Source: Pseudarthrobacter sp. C4D7 (GTDB lineage Bacteria; Actinomycetota; Actinomycetes; Actinomycetales; Micrococcaceae). From it: DNA of 64,000 bases. The position numbers and the translations under genes were made by a program. Below, piece after piece: positions 17,470-24,941 of this stretch; the first letter of the stretch is position 1; every line of letters starts with the position of its first letter. The DNA is taken from the NCBI RefSeq assembly GCF_013359725.1, contig NZ_JABFMW010000003.1:1-64000 (forward strand), read 5' to 3'. The notes under the pieces were generated by a model, which had not been told where the DNA came from, ran no database searches, and saw only the letters and a program-made list of their open reading frames with translations.

Positions 17470-17867
17470 CGGTACGTGCTCACAAACGGTGTGCTGGTGG
17501 GCACGATCTGCTTGCCCAGCGGCATCAGGGACACCGGGATGAGCTTGAGGTTGGCGATGGCCAGCGGGATGCCAACGATGGTCACCGCCATGGCGAAGGC
17601 AGTCACCACATGCCCGATGGCAATCCAGATGCCGGCCACGAGCAACCAGATCACATTGCCCAGCAGCGAGAAGACACCGTTGCCGCCGGGCCGGTCCACC
17701 ACCATCCGGCCAAACGGCCAGAAGGTGTAGGCCGCGATCCGGAACGAGGCGATGCCCCAGGGAATGGTGACGACCAGCAGGCAGCAGACCACACCCGCCA
17801 GGAAATAGCCCAAGGCCAGCCAGAAGCCGCCAAAAACAAGCCAGATGATGTTCAACAGTGTCTTCAT
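17466..17867 (-). CDS. YccF-domain membrane protein
   Basis: This 133-residue membrane protein contains two YccF repeats (about 1-60 and 65-120), each with the hydrophobic segment plus G(I/P)..A motif (VVTIPWGIASFRIA and AVTIVGIPLAIANLKL). Four hydrophobic segments are apparent. Function is unknown. The start at 17867 gives the family's usual length; a longer in-frame start at 17897 adds ten residues without support. CAGAAT lies six bases before the ATG, another leaderless-type arrangement. Its stop codon overlaps the convergent ComB-like gene's stop. Confidence 0.85.
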   Translation of the reverse strand: MKTLLNIIWLVFGGFWLALGYFLAGVVCCLLVVTIPWGIASFRIAAYTFWPFGRMVVDRPGGNGVFSLLGNVIWLLVAGIWIAIGHVVTAFAMAVTIVGIPLAIANLKLIPVSLMPLGKQIVPTSTPFVSTYR

Positions 17868-17873
17868 GAACCC

Positions 17874-17879
17874 ATTCTG
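17874..17879 (-). promoter_or_regulatory. -10-like box before yccF-type gene
   Basis: On the minus strand CAGAAT sits six bases before the ATG at 17867. It matches four of six TATAAT positions, and no Shine-Dalgarno site is seen. Confidence 0.35.
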
Positions 17880-17934
17880 CCCCCGCGCCTGCGGCAAAAG
17901 GGTAGGGGATTCCCCTGATCCTGCCCTGAACCCG

Positions 17935-18546
17935 CTACGCCGCGGCGGTTGCCTTGGCGGCCTGGACGAAGGCGCGGACCTTGGCCAAATCCTTCACGCC
18001 GCGGGATGACTCAACGCCGGAGGACACATCCACGCCCCAGGCGTGCGCGGCCGATGACGCCTGGGCCACGTTCGCGGCCTCAAGGCCGCCGGCCAGCAGC
18101 CACTTCCGCCCCTGGAGTGCTGGAAGGGCCGCCACGGAGGCGTAGTCCCAGGATTTCCCGGAACCCGGAACCGCGGCGTCGATCAGGAGCAGGTCCTCGC
18201 CCCAGTCTTCGAACTCGTCCTGGGCCGCACCCATGGTGATGGCCCGGACCAGTTTCATGCCGGCGTCGTGCACTGTGGCCACGTCCGCCCGGGACCGGGC
18301 GCCGTGCAGCTGGATCCATTCCAGGCCCGCGGCGCGGGCGATGGCGATGGCATCGGCCACGGGCTCATCACGGAACACGCCGATGGGGGTGGCACCCGCC
18401 GAAACCGCGCCTAGCAGGGCGGCCGCCTGCGACGGTGAGACAACCCTGGGGCTGGCGGTGAGGACGAATCCCACCGCGTCCGCGCCGGCGTCCACTGCTT
18501 CGCGGACCGCTTCTGCAGTACTGAGACCACACACTTTGACGAACAT
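17935..18546 (-). CDS. trpF: phosphoribosylanthranilate isomerase
   Basis: This 203-residue TIM-barrel enzyme performs the Amadori rearrangement of PRA to CdRP in tryptophan synthesis. The N-terminal KVCGL supplies the catalytic cysteine (Cys6), LLLIDA near residue 120 supplies the catalytic aspartate, and the C-terminal phosphate-binding segment GVDVSSGVES is intact. AAGGAG precedes the ATG. The gene stands alone, away from other trp genes. Many actinobacteria lack trpF and use the bifunctional HisA homologue PriA, so a separate, apparently complete copy is notable. Nothing in the sequence indicates decay. Confidence 0.92.
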   Translation of the reverse strand: MFVKVCGLSTAEAVREAVDAGADAVGFVLTASPRVVSPSQAAALLGAVSAGATPIGVFRDEPVADAIAIARAAGLEWIQLHGARSRADVATVHDAGMKLVRAITMGAAQDEFEDWGEDLLLIDAAVPGSGKSWDYASVAALPALQGRKWLLAGGLEAANVAQASSAAHAWGVDVSSGVESSRGVKDLAKVRAFVQAAKATAAA

Positions 18547-18638
18547 TCCCGGGCTCCTTCAGGCTGCTTTCGTGTTGACCCCCGGAGGAGATTAGCAGGA
18601 ACCGGCCGCATCTGCGACGGGCGCCCACGGCGGGGAAC

Positions 18639-18644
18639 TAGGCT
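18639..18644 (+). promoter_or_regulatory. -10 box for leaderless hutD
   Basis: TAGGCT at 18639-18644 is exactly six bases before the ATG at 18651, with no ribosome-binding motif. Confidence 0.5.
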
Positions 18645-18650
18645 GGGCTG

Positions 18651-19220
18651 ATGCAGATCATCCGCTTCGCTGAGCTCAAGGCCGAACCATGGCGCAACGG
18701 CGGCGGGGTGACTAGGGAACTCGCCCGCCAGGCCGCACCGGACGGCGGCTGGGACTGGCGGGTGAGCATCGCGGACGTGGCCAAGGCCGGAGATTTTTCC
18801 GCGTTTCCGGGCATGGAGCGCGTGCTGACGGTCATCGAGGGTGAACTGCTGGTGCTCACCGTGGACGGCGCAGAGCACCCCATGGAAAAGTACCGGCCCT
18901 TCCGGTTCGACGGCGGCGCTGCCACCGCCGCGAAGCTCCCCACCGGAGATATCCGGGACCTCAACGTCATCACCCGCGCTGCCGCCTACAAGGGGTATAC
19001 CTCCATCATTGAGCTGTCCAAGAAGCGCGCACACCCGGTGTTCGGCGGACAGCTGGGCGTGCTGCTGCAGGGACAGGCGAAGGTGGGCGGCAGCACCGGG
19101 GAACCGCTGGAGCTTGGCCGTTACGACGCCGTGGTGGGCTCGGACAGCGACTCCCCCGAAGTCCTGGGCCGCGGCTTCCTGGCCGTGGTGTCCATCGACC
19201 CCCTGGATCCCGCCAGCTAG
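18651..19220 (+). CDS. HutD/Ves family cupin-like protein
   Basis: The 189-residue protein matches the HutD/Ves family: PWRNGGGVTRELA (about 13-25), WDWRVSIADV (about 35-44) and FSAFPGMERVLTVIEGE (about 50-66). Members have a double cupin fold and are often linked to histidine utilisation or stress, but no catalytic function is settled. No hut genes are nearby. A leaderless promoter is proposed 5' of the gene. The guanidine riboswitch-controlled genes that follow start their own transcript, so a common operon is not needed. Confidence 0.85.
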   Translation: MQIIRFAELKAEPWRNGGGVTRELARQAAPDGGWDWRVSIADVAKAGDFSAFPGMERVLTVIEGELLVLTVDGAEHPMEKYRPFRFDGGAATAAKLPTGDIRDLNVITRAAAYKGYTSIIELSKKRAHPVFGGQLGVLLQGQAKVGGSTGEPLELGRYDAVVGSDSDSPEVLGRGFLAVVSIDPLDPAS

Positions 19221-19276
19221 GAACCTGCCCAGGTGGTGAGGTTGGGCACCATCGGTGGCCCGCCGGCGCCGCGCCT

Positions 19277-19285
19277 TGCTACCTT
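19277..19285 (+). promoter_or_regulatory. extended -10 promoter for riboswitch transcript
   Basis: TG-C-TACCTT (19277-19285) would start transcription near 19292, about 20 bases before the riboswitch. The -35 is not recognisable. Confidence 0.4.
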
Positions 19286-19311
19286 GGAGGCCAAGGCTCC
19301 CACCCGGGCCT

Positions 19312-19352
19312 CCGGACGACGGTTCAGTACCCGGCACGCGACAAGACTGGCC
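19312..19352 (+). ncRNA. guanidine-III (ykkC-III) riboswitch
   Basis: The segment carries the class signature in order: CCGGACGA (19312-19319), TACCCGG (19328-19334) and ACAAGAC (19341-19347). The two CCGG blocks can pair as P1. CAGT (19325-19328) pairs with ACTG (19346-19349), flanked by GG/CC, as the second helix of the pseudoknot. This matches my memory of the Thermobifida type sequence. AAAGGA (19353-19358), the ribosome site of the SMR gene, follows directly, so ligand folding could control ribosome access. The downstream genes are guanidinium-exporter-type SMR proteins, the established partners of this class. Confidence 0.9.
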
Positions 19353-19364
19353 AAAGGAATTGCC

Positions 19365-19688
19365 ATGTCGTGGATCATCCTCATTCTTTCCGGCGCGCTG
19401 GAGGCCGTCTGGGCAGCGGCCCTGCACCGTACCGCCCAGGTTTCCGGACGCCGCCGTGCCGCCCCCGCAGCCCTCTTCCTGGTGGCCGTGGCCGCAAGCA
19501 CCGGCGGGCTTGCCATCGCCATGCAGTCCATTCCCACGGGCACCGCCTACGCCGTGTGGGTAGGCGTGGGCGTAGTGCTGACCTCCGCCTACGCGATTGC
19601 CACCAAGGTGGAACGCCCGACGGCGGCGCGCCTGCTCCTGCTGTCCGGCATCGCCGCGTGCGTGGTTGGCCTGAAGGTGGTGGCGTGA
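19365..19688 (+). CDS. SMR efflux protein, guanidinium exporter (Gdx) type, subunit 1
   Basis: The 107-residue protein has four transmembrane helices. It starts MSWIILILSGALEAVWA, like the SugE/Gdx branch, with the proton/substrate-coupling Glu at position 13 in TM1. The TM3 signature is IPTGTAYAVWVGVG. Gdx proteins export guanidinium in exchange for protons. The guanidine-III riboswitch 13 bases upstream supports that substrate rather than a general drug role. The second SMR gene overlaps it by one base (TGATG), as in paired, possibly heterodimeric, SMR exporters. Loop 1 (TAQVSGRRRAAPA) is more basic than in its partner. Confidence 0.92.
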   Translation: MSWIILILSGALEAVWAAALHRTAQVSGRRRAAPAALFLVAVAASTGGLAIAMQSIPTGTAYAVWVGVGVVLTSAYAIATKVERPTAARLLLLSGIAACVVGLKVVA

Positions 19689-20053
19689 TGATGGCACGCA
19701 GCCTTCCGTGGGTGGTGCTGCTGGCGTCCGCGGTCCTAGAAGCAGTGTGGGCCACGGCCCTTGGCCTCTCCGATGGCTTCAGCCGGCCCGTGCCCACGGC
19801 CGTTTTCGCCGTCACCGCAACCCTGAGCATGCTGGGCCTGGGCATGGCCATCCGAAGCATCCCGCTGGGCACCGCCTACGCCATCTGGGTAGGGATCGGT
19901 GCGGCACTGACCGTGGGCTGGGCCATGGCCACCGGGGTGGAACCCTTCAACGTGGTGAAGCTGCTGTTCATCGCTGGAATCGTGGGCTGCGCCGCCGGCC
20001 TGAAGGCGCTGCCGTCCCAGAAAGATGCACCACCGGTCCGCAGCGGTGACTAG
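19688..20053 (+). CDS. SMR efflux protein, guanidinium exporter (Gdx) type, subunit 2
   Basis: This is the 121-residue partner of the preceding SMR protein. It has TM1 Glu (about position 18) in LEAVWATALG, the SugE-type GFSRPVPTAVFAV loop, IPLGTAYAIWVGIGAA in TM3, and a polar C-terminal extension of about 15 residues. The start overlaps the upstream stop (TGATG), so the two subunits are made in a fixed ratio. Differences in loop charge between the two fit antiparallel dual-topology pairing, which is inference. It is under the same riboswitch. Confidence 0.9.
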   Translation: MMARSLPWVVLLASAVLEAVWATALGLSDGFSRPVPTAVFAVTATLSMLGLGMAIRSIPLGTAYAIWVGIGAALTVGWAMATGVEPFNVVKLLFIAGIVGCAAGLKALPSQKDAPPVRSGD

Positions 20054-20056
20054 GCT
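20051..20056 (+). promoter_or_regulatory. -10 box for leaderless kinase gene
   Basis: TAGGCT at 20051-20056 overlaps the SMR stop codon and sits exactly six bases before the ATG at 20063. Confidence 0.45.
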
Positions 20057-20062
20057 TTTGCC

Positions 20063-20689
20063 ATGCACTCCCCCGAGATCGCCCTGGCCGTGGATTCCCT
20101 GCGGCACCGGCTGCTGCCCGGAACGCGGACCATCCTGGGCATCGCCGGGGCGCCCGGGTCCGGCAAGTCCACCTTTGCCGCCTGGCTGCAGGAGCAGTTT
20201 GGCCCGGAAACCTCGGTGGTGGTGCCCATGGACGGTTTCCACCTGGGCAACGCGATCATTGACGGGACGCCACTCCGGCAGCGCAAGGGCGCCATTGATA
20301 CGTTCGACGCCGGCGGTTACCTGTCGCTGCTGCGCCGCCTGGCGCTCCGGGACGAGGCTGTGGTGTACGCGCCGGAATTCCGCCGCACCCTGGACGAGCC
20401 GGTGGCCGCGTCCATCGCCATCCCGGCCGAGGTCCAACTGGTGATCACGGAGGGAAACTACCTGCTGGCGGACCGGGAACCGTGGAAGGAAGTGCGGGCG
20501 CAGCTGGACGAGGTGTGGTTCCTGGAAACCCCGCCCACCCTCCGGCTGCAGCGCCTGGTGGACCGGCACATCTCCTTCGGCATGGAACGGGATGCCGCAG
20601 TTGCCTGGGCCACCGGACCCGATGAAGCCAATGCCCGGCTGATCCAGGCCACCAGCCCGGCCGCGGACAGGATCATCCCCTGGCTGTAA
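20063..20689 (+). CDS. nucleoside/nucleotide kinase family P-loop protein
   Basis: This 208-residue P-loop kinase resembles the uridine kinase/pantothenate kinase/YggC (fructose-type) group. Walker A is GAPGSGKST (about 30-38). A substrate-lid segment VVVPMDGFHLGNAI (about 53-66) follows, then LRQRKGAIDTFD (about 71-82), and the Walker B-like VITEGNYLLADREPWKEV (about 131-148). The MDGFHL motif is typical of this group, but the phosphoryl acceptor cannot be told from sequence. It lies nine bases after the SMR pair yet appears to have its own -10. Cytosolic. Confidence 0.85.
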   Translation: MHSPEIALAVDSLRHRLLPGTRTILGIAGAPGSGKSTFAAWLQEQFGPETSVVVPMDGFHLGNAIIDGTPLRQRKGAIDTFDAGGYLSLLRRLALRDEAVVYAPEFRRTLDEPVAASIAIPAEVQLVITEGNYLLADREPWKEVRAQLDEVWFLETPPTLRLQRLVDRHISFGMERDAAVAWATGPDEANARLIQATSPAADRIIPWL

Positions 20690-20720
20690 TTTTCACTGCA
20701 GGAAAACGAACAGGAGAACC

Positions 20721-21764
20721 ATGGCAAACCCACCCGCTGAACAAGGCACCACACACCCCGCCAGGCCCGAACACGGTGGCACCGTCCAGCTCGGCGACGG
20801 GCTCACCGTCAGCCGGCTTGGCTTCGGCGGCATGGCCCTCACGCCCGTCTACGGCGAGGTTGACCCGGCCGAAGCGCTCCGGACGCTGCACCACGCCGTC
20901 GACGCCGGTGTCAGCTTCATCGACACCGCGGACATCTACGGCGGCGGCAGCAACGAGGAACTGATTTCCCAACTGCTCAAGGACCGGCGGAACGAGGTGC
21001 AGCTGGCCACCAAGTTCGCCCTGGTAGGCACGCCCACCGACGGCTACACGGATATCCGGGGCGACGCCGCGTACGTCCGCCAGGCGGTGGACCGCAGCCT
21101 GCAGCGACTCGGCACGGACGTGATCGACCTCTACTACATGCACCGCCGCGATGTCCGCGTGCCCATTGAGGAAACCGTGGGCACCATGGCAGAGCTGGTG
21201 CAGCAGGGCAAGGTCAAGCACCTCGGACTGTCCGAAGTGACAGCGCAGGAACTGCAGGACGCGTCGGCGGTCCACCCGATCGCCGCGGTCCAAAGCGAAT
21301 GGTCCATCTGGAGCCGGGACGTGGAACGCAACGTCGTTCCGGCCGCAGCCGGCCTGGGCGTCGGCTTCGTCCCGTACTCACCGCTGGGCCGGGGTTTCCT
21401 CACCGGCACCGTGGACACGGCCAGCCTGGGCGCCAAGGACTTCCGCCGGAACATTCCGCGCTTCGCCGCGGAGGCCGCCGACGCCAACCAGGCGGTGGTG
21501 GATGCCATCAGGTCCGTGGCGGACCAGCTCAACGCCACGCCGGCGCAGGTGGCCATCGCCTGGCTGTTCGCCCAGGGCAGCCGGCTCGGCCTGCCCGTGG
21601 TGCCCATCCCGGGCACCCGCAAGGCCGCACGCATCGATGAAAACCTCGGTGCACTGGCCCTGGACCTCACCCCTGCCCACCTGGAGGCACTGGATGCGGC
21701 CTCGGACGCCGTCGTCGGATCCCGTTCCGCCGACCCCAAGTGGGTGTCCGAAGGGCGCGAATAG
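20721..21764 (+). CDS. aldo/keto reductase
   Basis: This 347-residue (alpha/beta)8 NADPH-dependent oxidoreductase carries the AKR tetrad: Asp and Tyr in FIDTADIYGGG (about 65-75), Lys in LATKFAL (about 95-101) and His in DLYYMHRRD (about 134-142). The NADPH-binding IPGTRKAARIDENLGAL is near residue 300. It is closest in layout to the AKR13-like actinobacterial proteins. The physiological aldehyde or ketone is unknown. GGAGAACC precedes the ATG, and a 16-base hairpin terminator follows. Confidence 0.92.
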   Translation: MANPPAEQGTTHPARPEHGGTVQLGDGLTVSRLGFGGMALTPVYGEVDPAEALRTLHHAVDAGVSFIDTADIYGGGSNEELISQLLKDRRNEVQLATKFALVGTPTDGYTDIRGDAAYVRQAVDRSLQRLGTDVIDLYYMHRRDVRVPIEETVGTMAELVQQGKVKHLGLSEVTAQELQDASAVHPIAAVQSEWSIWSRDVERNVVPAAAGLGVGFVPYSPLGRGFLTGTVDTASLGAKDFRRNIPRFAAEAADANQAVVDAIRSVADQLNATPAQVAIAWLFAQGSRLGLPVVPIPGTRKAARIDENLGALALDLTPAHLEALDAASDAVVGSRSADPKWVSEGRE

Positions 21765-21781
21765 CACGTTACCGATTAAGC

Positions 21782-21816
21782 GGAAAGGCGGCTTCCCCAC
21801 GGGAAGCCGCCTTTCC
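21782..21816. terminator. bidirectional terminator between AKR and betA
   Basis: Perfect 16-base arms (21782-21797 and 21801-21816) around a three-base loop lie between the convergent AKR gene and the bet operon. Confidence 0.88.
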
Positions 21817-21855
21817 TGCTGCCGGCCTTCCGGCCACCCAGCCGGGCATTGACCG

Positions 21856-23439
21856 TCAGGCGGTGCGTGCCTCGCGGACCAGCTCAGCACAGCGTTCGCC
21901 GATCATCATGGTGGTGATGTTCGGATTCACGGTGGTCAGCTCCGGCATGACGGACGCATCAGCCACCCGGAGGCCGGTGACCCCCTTGACCCGCAACTCG
22001 GGGTCCAGCGGCGACATGGCGTCGTCGTCCGCTCCCATCCGGACCGTCCCGGCCGGGTGGTACACCGTGTTGTGGGTCTTGCGGATGTAGTCCGCGATCT
22101 CCTCGTCACTCTGGATGGCCTCGCCGGGGTACAGCTCCGTGCCCACCCATTCGGCCAGTGCCGGCTGCGCCGCGATTTCACGCGCCTTGCGGATGCCGGC
22201 GGTCATGACCCGCATGTCGTGGCCTTCCGGGTCGGTGAAGTAGCGCGGGTCCACCTTCGGCTTGTCGCGGAAGTCCTTGCTGCGCAGGCGGACCGTGCCG
22301 CGGGACCGGGCGTGCGTGACGTTCGGGGTCAGGCAGAAGCCGTTCTCCGTGGTGGGGAAGCCCTGGCGCAGGGTGTGCATGTCGAACGGGACCGAGCCGT
22401 AGTGGAACATCAGGTCGGGGCGGTCCAGGCCCTCCTCTGTGGTGGTGAAGATGCCGGCCTCCCACCACTGCGTGGACGTCTCCGTCATGGGCTGCTTGGC
22501 CTCCCACTGGATGACACCCTCCGGGTGGTCCTGCAGGTGCTCGCCCACGCCGGGGGAATCGACGCGTACCGGGATGCCGAGCTCAGTCAGCTGGGCCGCC
22601 GGGCCGATGCCGGAGAGCATGAGCAGCTTGGGCGAATCGATGGCGCCGGTGGAGACGATCACTTCGGACCGGGCAGTGAGCAGGTGGGTCTTGGCGAAGC
22701 CGTTGTCCACCACGGCCACGCCGGTGCACCGGTTGGCGTCGTCGAAGGTCAGCTCCTTGGCACGCAGGCCGGTCAGCAGGGTGAAGTTCTTCCGGTCCAT
22801 GATGGGGTGGATGTAGGACACGGAGCTGGAGGAACGGGTGCCGTCCGCGCGGCGGTTGATCTGGAAGAAGCCCGCGCCGTTGATCACCGTCTCGCCGGTG
22901 TTGAACTTCACCTTGGGGATCCCGGACTGCTCGCAGGCTTCGAGCATGGCGCGGCCGGTGGGATCGTTGGCGGGGACGTTCATCAGGTGGACGGGGCCGG
23001 AATCGCCGTGGTGGGGCGCGTCCGGGCCTGCGTCCTCGTTGGTTTCCAGCTGCTGGTAGAGCCGGTAGGCCAGCTCGGAGTTCCAGCCGGTGGCGCCGAA
23101 CTTCTGCTCCCAGTCATCGATGTCCTCGCGGGGCGCCCAGAAAGCGATGCAGGAGTTGTGGCTGGAGCAGCCGCCCATCACCTTGGCGCGGGCATGCCGC
23201 ATGAAGGAGTTGCCGTTTTCCTGCTCCTCGATGGGGTAGTCCCAGTCGTAGCCGGACTCCAGGAGTTCCATCCAGCGGTCCAGCTGCAGGATCTCGGGCA
23301 GGTTCCGGTCATCGGGGCCGGCCTCCACCAGGGCCACCTCCAGCGACGGGTCCTCGCTCAGGCGGGATGCCACGGCAGCCCCCGCGGAGCCGCCGCCGAT
23401 CACGATGTAGTCGAATTCAGTCTTGGTTCCGTTTGCCAT
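21856..23439 (-). CDS. betA: GMC oxidoreductase, choline dehydrogenase
   Basis: This 527-residue FAD enzyme oxidises choline to betaine aldehyde. The Rossmann FAD motif VIGGGSAGAAVASRLSE is near residues 13-29. The first GMC signature covers RAKVMGGCSSHNSCIAFW (about 83-100), and the second follows STGAIDSPKLLMLSGIGP. The active-site His is in HNTVYHPAGTVRMG, and GLRVADASVMP with NPNITTMMIGERCA closes the protein. The ATG at 23439 has AGGGGAAG upstream, inside the end of betB five bases away. It is third gene of betT-betB-betA. Other GMC alcohol oxidases look similar, but the BetB and BetT neighbours settle the choice. Confidence 0.92.
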   Translation of the reverse strand: MANGTKTEFDYIVIGGGSAGAAVASRLSEDPSLEVALVEAGPDDRNLPEILQLDRWMELLESGYDWDYPIEEQENGNSFMRHARAKVMGGCSSHNSCIAFWAPREDIDDWEQKFGATGWNSELAYRLYQQLETNEDAGPDAPHHGDSGPVHLMNVPANDPTGRAMLEACEQSGIPKVKFNTGETVINGAGFFQINRRADGTRSSSSVSYIHPIMDRKNFTLLTGLRAKELTFDDANRCTGVAVVDNGFAKTHLLTARSEVIVSTGAIDSPKLLMLSGIGPAAQLTELGIPVRVDSPGVGEHLQDHPEGVIQWEAKQPMTETSTQWWEAGIFTTTEEGLDRPDLMFHYGSVPFDMHTLRQGFPTTENGFCLTPNVTHARSRGTVRLRSKDFRDKPKVDPRYFTDPEGHDMRVMTAGIRKAREIAAQPALAEWVGTELYPGEAIQSDEEIADYIRKTHNTVYHPAGTVRMGADDDAMSPLDPELRVKGVTGLRVADASVMPELTTVNPNITTMMIGERCAELVREARTA

Positions 23440-23444
23440 ATGTT

Positions 23445-24941
23445 CTACTTCCCCTCTGCAGCGGCGGCATGGTCGCTGAACCAGCCGGTGACCTGCGGAT
23501 CGATGTTCTGGTAGATGTGCTTGGCTTCCTGGTATTCGGCCAGGCCGGTGGGGCCCAGCTCGCGGCCCACGCCCGACTGGCCGAAGCCGCCCCACTCCGC
23601 CTGCGGCAGGTAGGGGTGGAAATCGTTGATCCAGATGGTTCCGTGGCGCAGCGCCCGGGCAACCCGCTGGGCCTTCCCGGCATCCTGGGACCAGACGGCA
23701 CCGGCCAGGCCGTAGTGTGTGTCGTTGCCGATCTTCACGGCTTCGGCCTCGGAGCTGAAGGTTTCCACGGTGACCACGGGCCCGAAGGCCTCATCCACCA
23801 CCACGGACATGCCGGTCTTCACCTGGTCCAAAACGGTGGGCAGGTAGTAGAAGCCCTTTTCCAGCTCGCCTTCGCCCCACGTGCCGCCGCAGCGCAGGCG
23901 GGCACCTTCGGCAATGCCCTTCTCCACGTAGGCGGTGACCTTGTCCCGGTGGGCGGCGGAGATCAGCGGGCCGGTTTCGGCGGCCGAATCGAACGGGCCG
24001 CCCAGCCTGATCTGCTTGGCGCGGCGGACCAGCTCATCCACAAACCTCTCCGCGATGGACTCTTCAACGATCAGCCGGGCCCCTGCCGAGCACACCTGGC
24101 CGGAGTGCACGAACGCCGCATTGAGGGCGTTGTCGAGGGCGGCGTCGAAGTCGGCGTCCGCGAAGATGATGTTCGGGTTCTTGCCGCCGAGTTCCAGCGC
24201 AACCTTCTTGACGGTGCCGGCCGCCGAGGCGGCGATGGCTTTTCCGGTTTCCAGACCGCCGGTGAAGGAGACCAGGTCCACGTCCGGATGGCCTGACAGG
24301 ACCGGGCCCACCACCTTGCCGTTACCCAGGACAAGGTTGGCGACGCCGTTGGGCAGTCCCAGCTCCTGGAGGACTTCCATCATGAGGATGGAGGTGTGCG
24401 GCGTCAGTTCGCTGGGCTTGAGGACGAAGCTGCAGCCGGCTGCCAGCGCGGGCGCAATCTTCCAGGCGGCCTGCAGCAGCGGGTAATTCCACGGTGCGAT
24501 GAGGGAGCAGACGCCCACCGGTTCGTACTCGATGCGGCTGACCACGGTGGGGCTGCCTGCGTCCACCACCCGGCCAGAGTCCTGGCCGGCCAGCTTGCCG
24601 AAGTACTCGAAGCAGTTGGCGATGTCGTCCATGTCGATTTCGCTTTCCGCCAGGCGCTTGCCCGTGTCCAGCGTCTCTGCACGGGCAAAGTCGTCCTTGC
24701 GTTCGCGCAGCCGGTTGGCTACCTGAAGCAGGAACGTTCCCCGCTCCAGCGCGGACTTTCCGGCCCACTCACCGCCGTCGAAGGCGGCGCGTGCAGCCGC
24801 AATGGCGCGCTCGGCGTCGGCCGCCGTGGCTTCCGCGACGGAGCCAACCAGCTCCCCGTCCGCGGGGCAGTGGATCTCCCGGGTGCCGCCGTCGGACGCT
24901 GCCGTCCAGCTGCCGCCAATGAAAAGCGTAGACGTGCTCAC
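23445..24941 (-). CDS. betB: betaine-aldehyde dehydrogenase
   Basis: This 498-residue NAD(P)-dependent aldehyde dehydrogenase converts betaine aldehyde to glycine betaine. Visible landmarks are the oxyanion Asn in APWNYPL (about 155-161), the cofactor segment SFTGGLETGKAI, the general base Glu in VALELGGKNP (about 252) and the nucleophile Cys in HSGQVCSAGARL (about 286). The GTG start overlaps the BetT stop (GTGA) and has the strong ribosome site AGGAGG. It is co-translated with betT and followed five bases later by betA. Confidence 0.94.
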   Translation of the reverse strand: MSTSTLFIGGSWTAASDGGTREIHCPADGELVGSVAEATAADAERAIAAARAAFDGGEWAGKSALERGTFLLQVANRLRERKDDFARAETLDTGKRLAESEIDMDDIANCFEYFGKLAGQDSGRVVDAGSPTVVSRIEYEPVGVCSLIAPWNYPLLQAAWKIAPALAAGCSFVLKPSELTPHTSILMMEVLQELGLPNGVANLVLGNGKVVGPVLSGHPDVDLVSFTGGLETGKAIAASAAGTVKKVALELGGKNPNIIFADADFDAALDNALNAAFVHSGQVCSAGARLIVEESIAERFVDELVRRAKQIRLGGPFDSAAETGPLISAAHRDKVTAYVEKGIAEGARLRCGGTWGEGELEKGFYYLPTVLDQVKTGMSVVVDEAFGPVVTVETFSSEAEAVKIGNDTHYGLAGAVWSQDAGKAQRVARALRHGTIWINDFHPYLPQAEWGGFGQSGVGRELGPTGLAEYQEAKHIYQNIDPQVTGWFSDHAAAAEGK

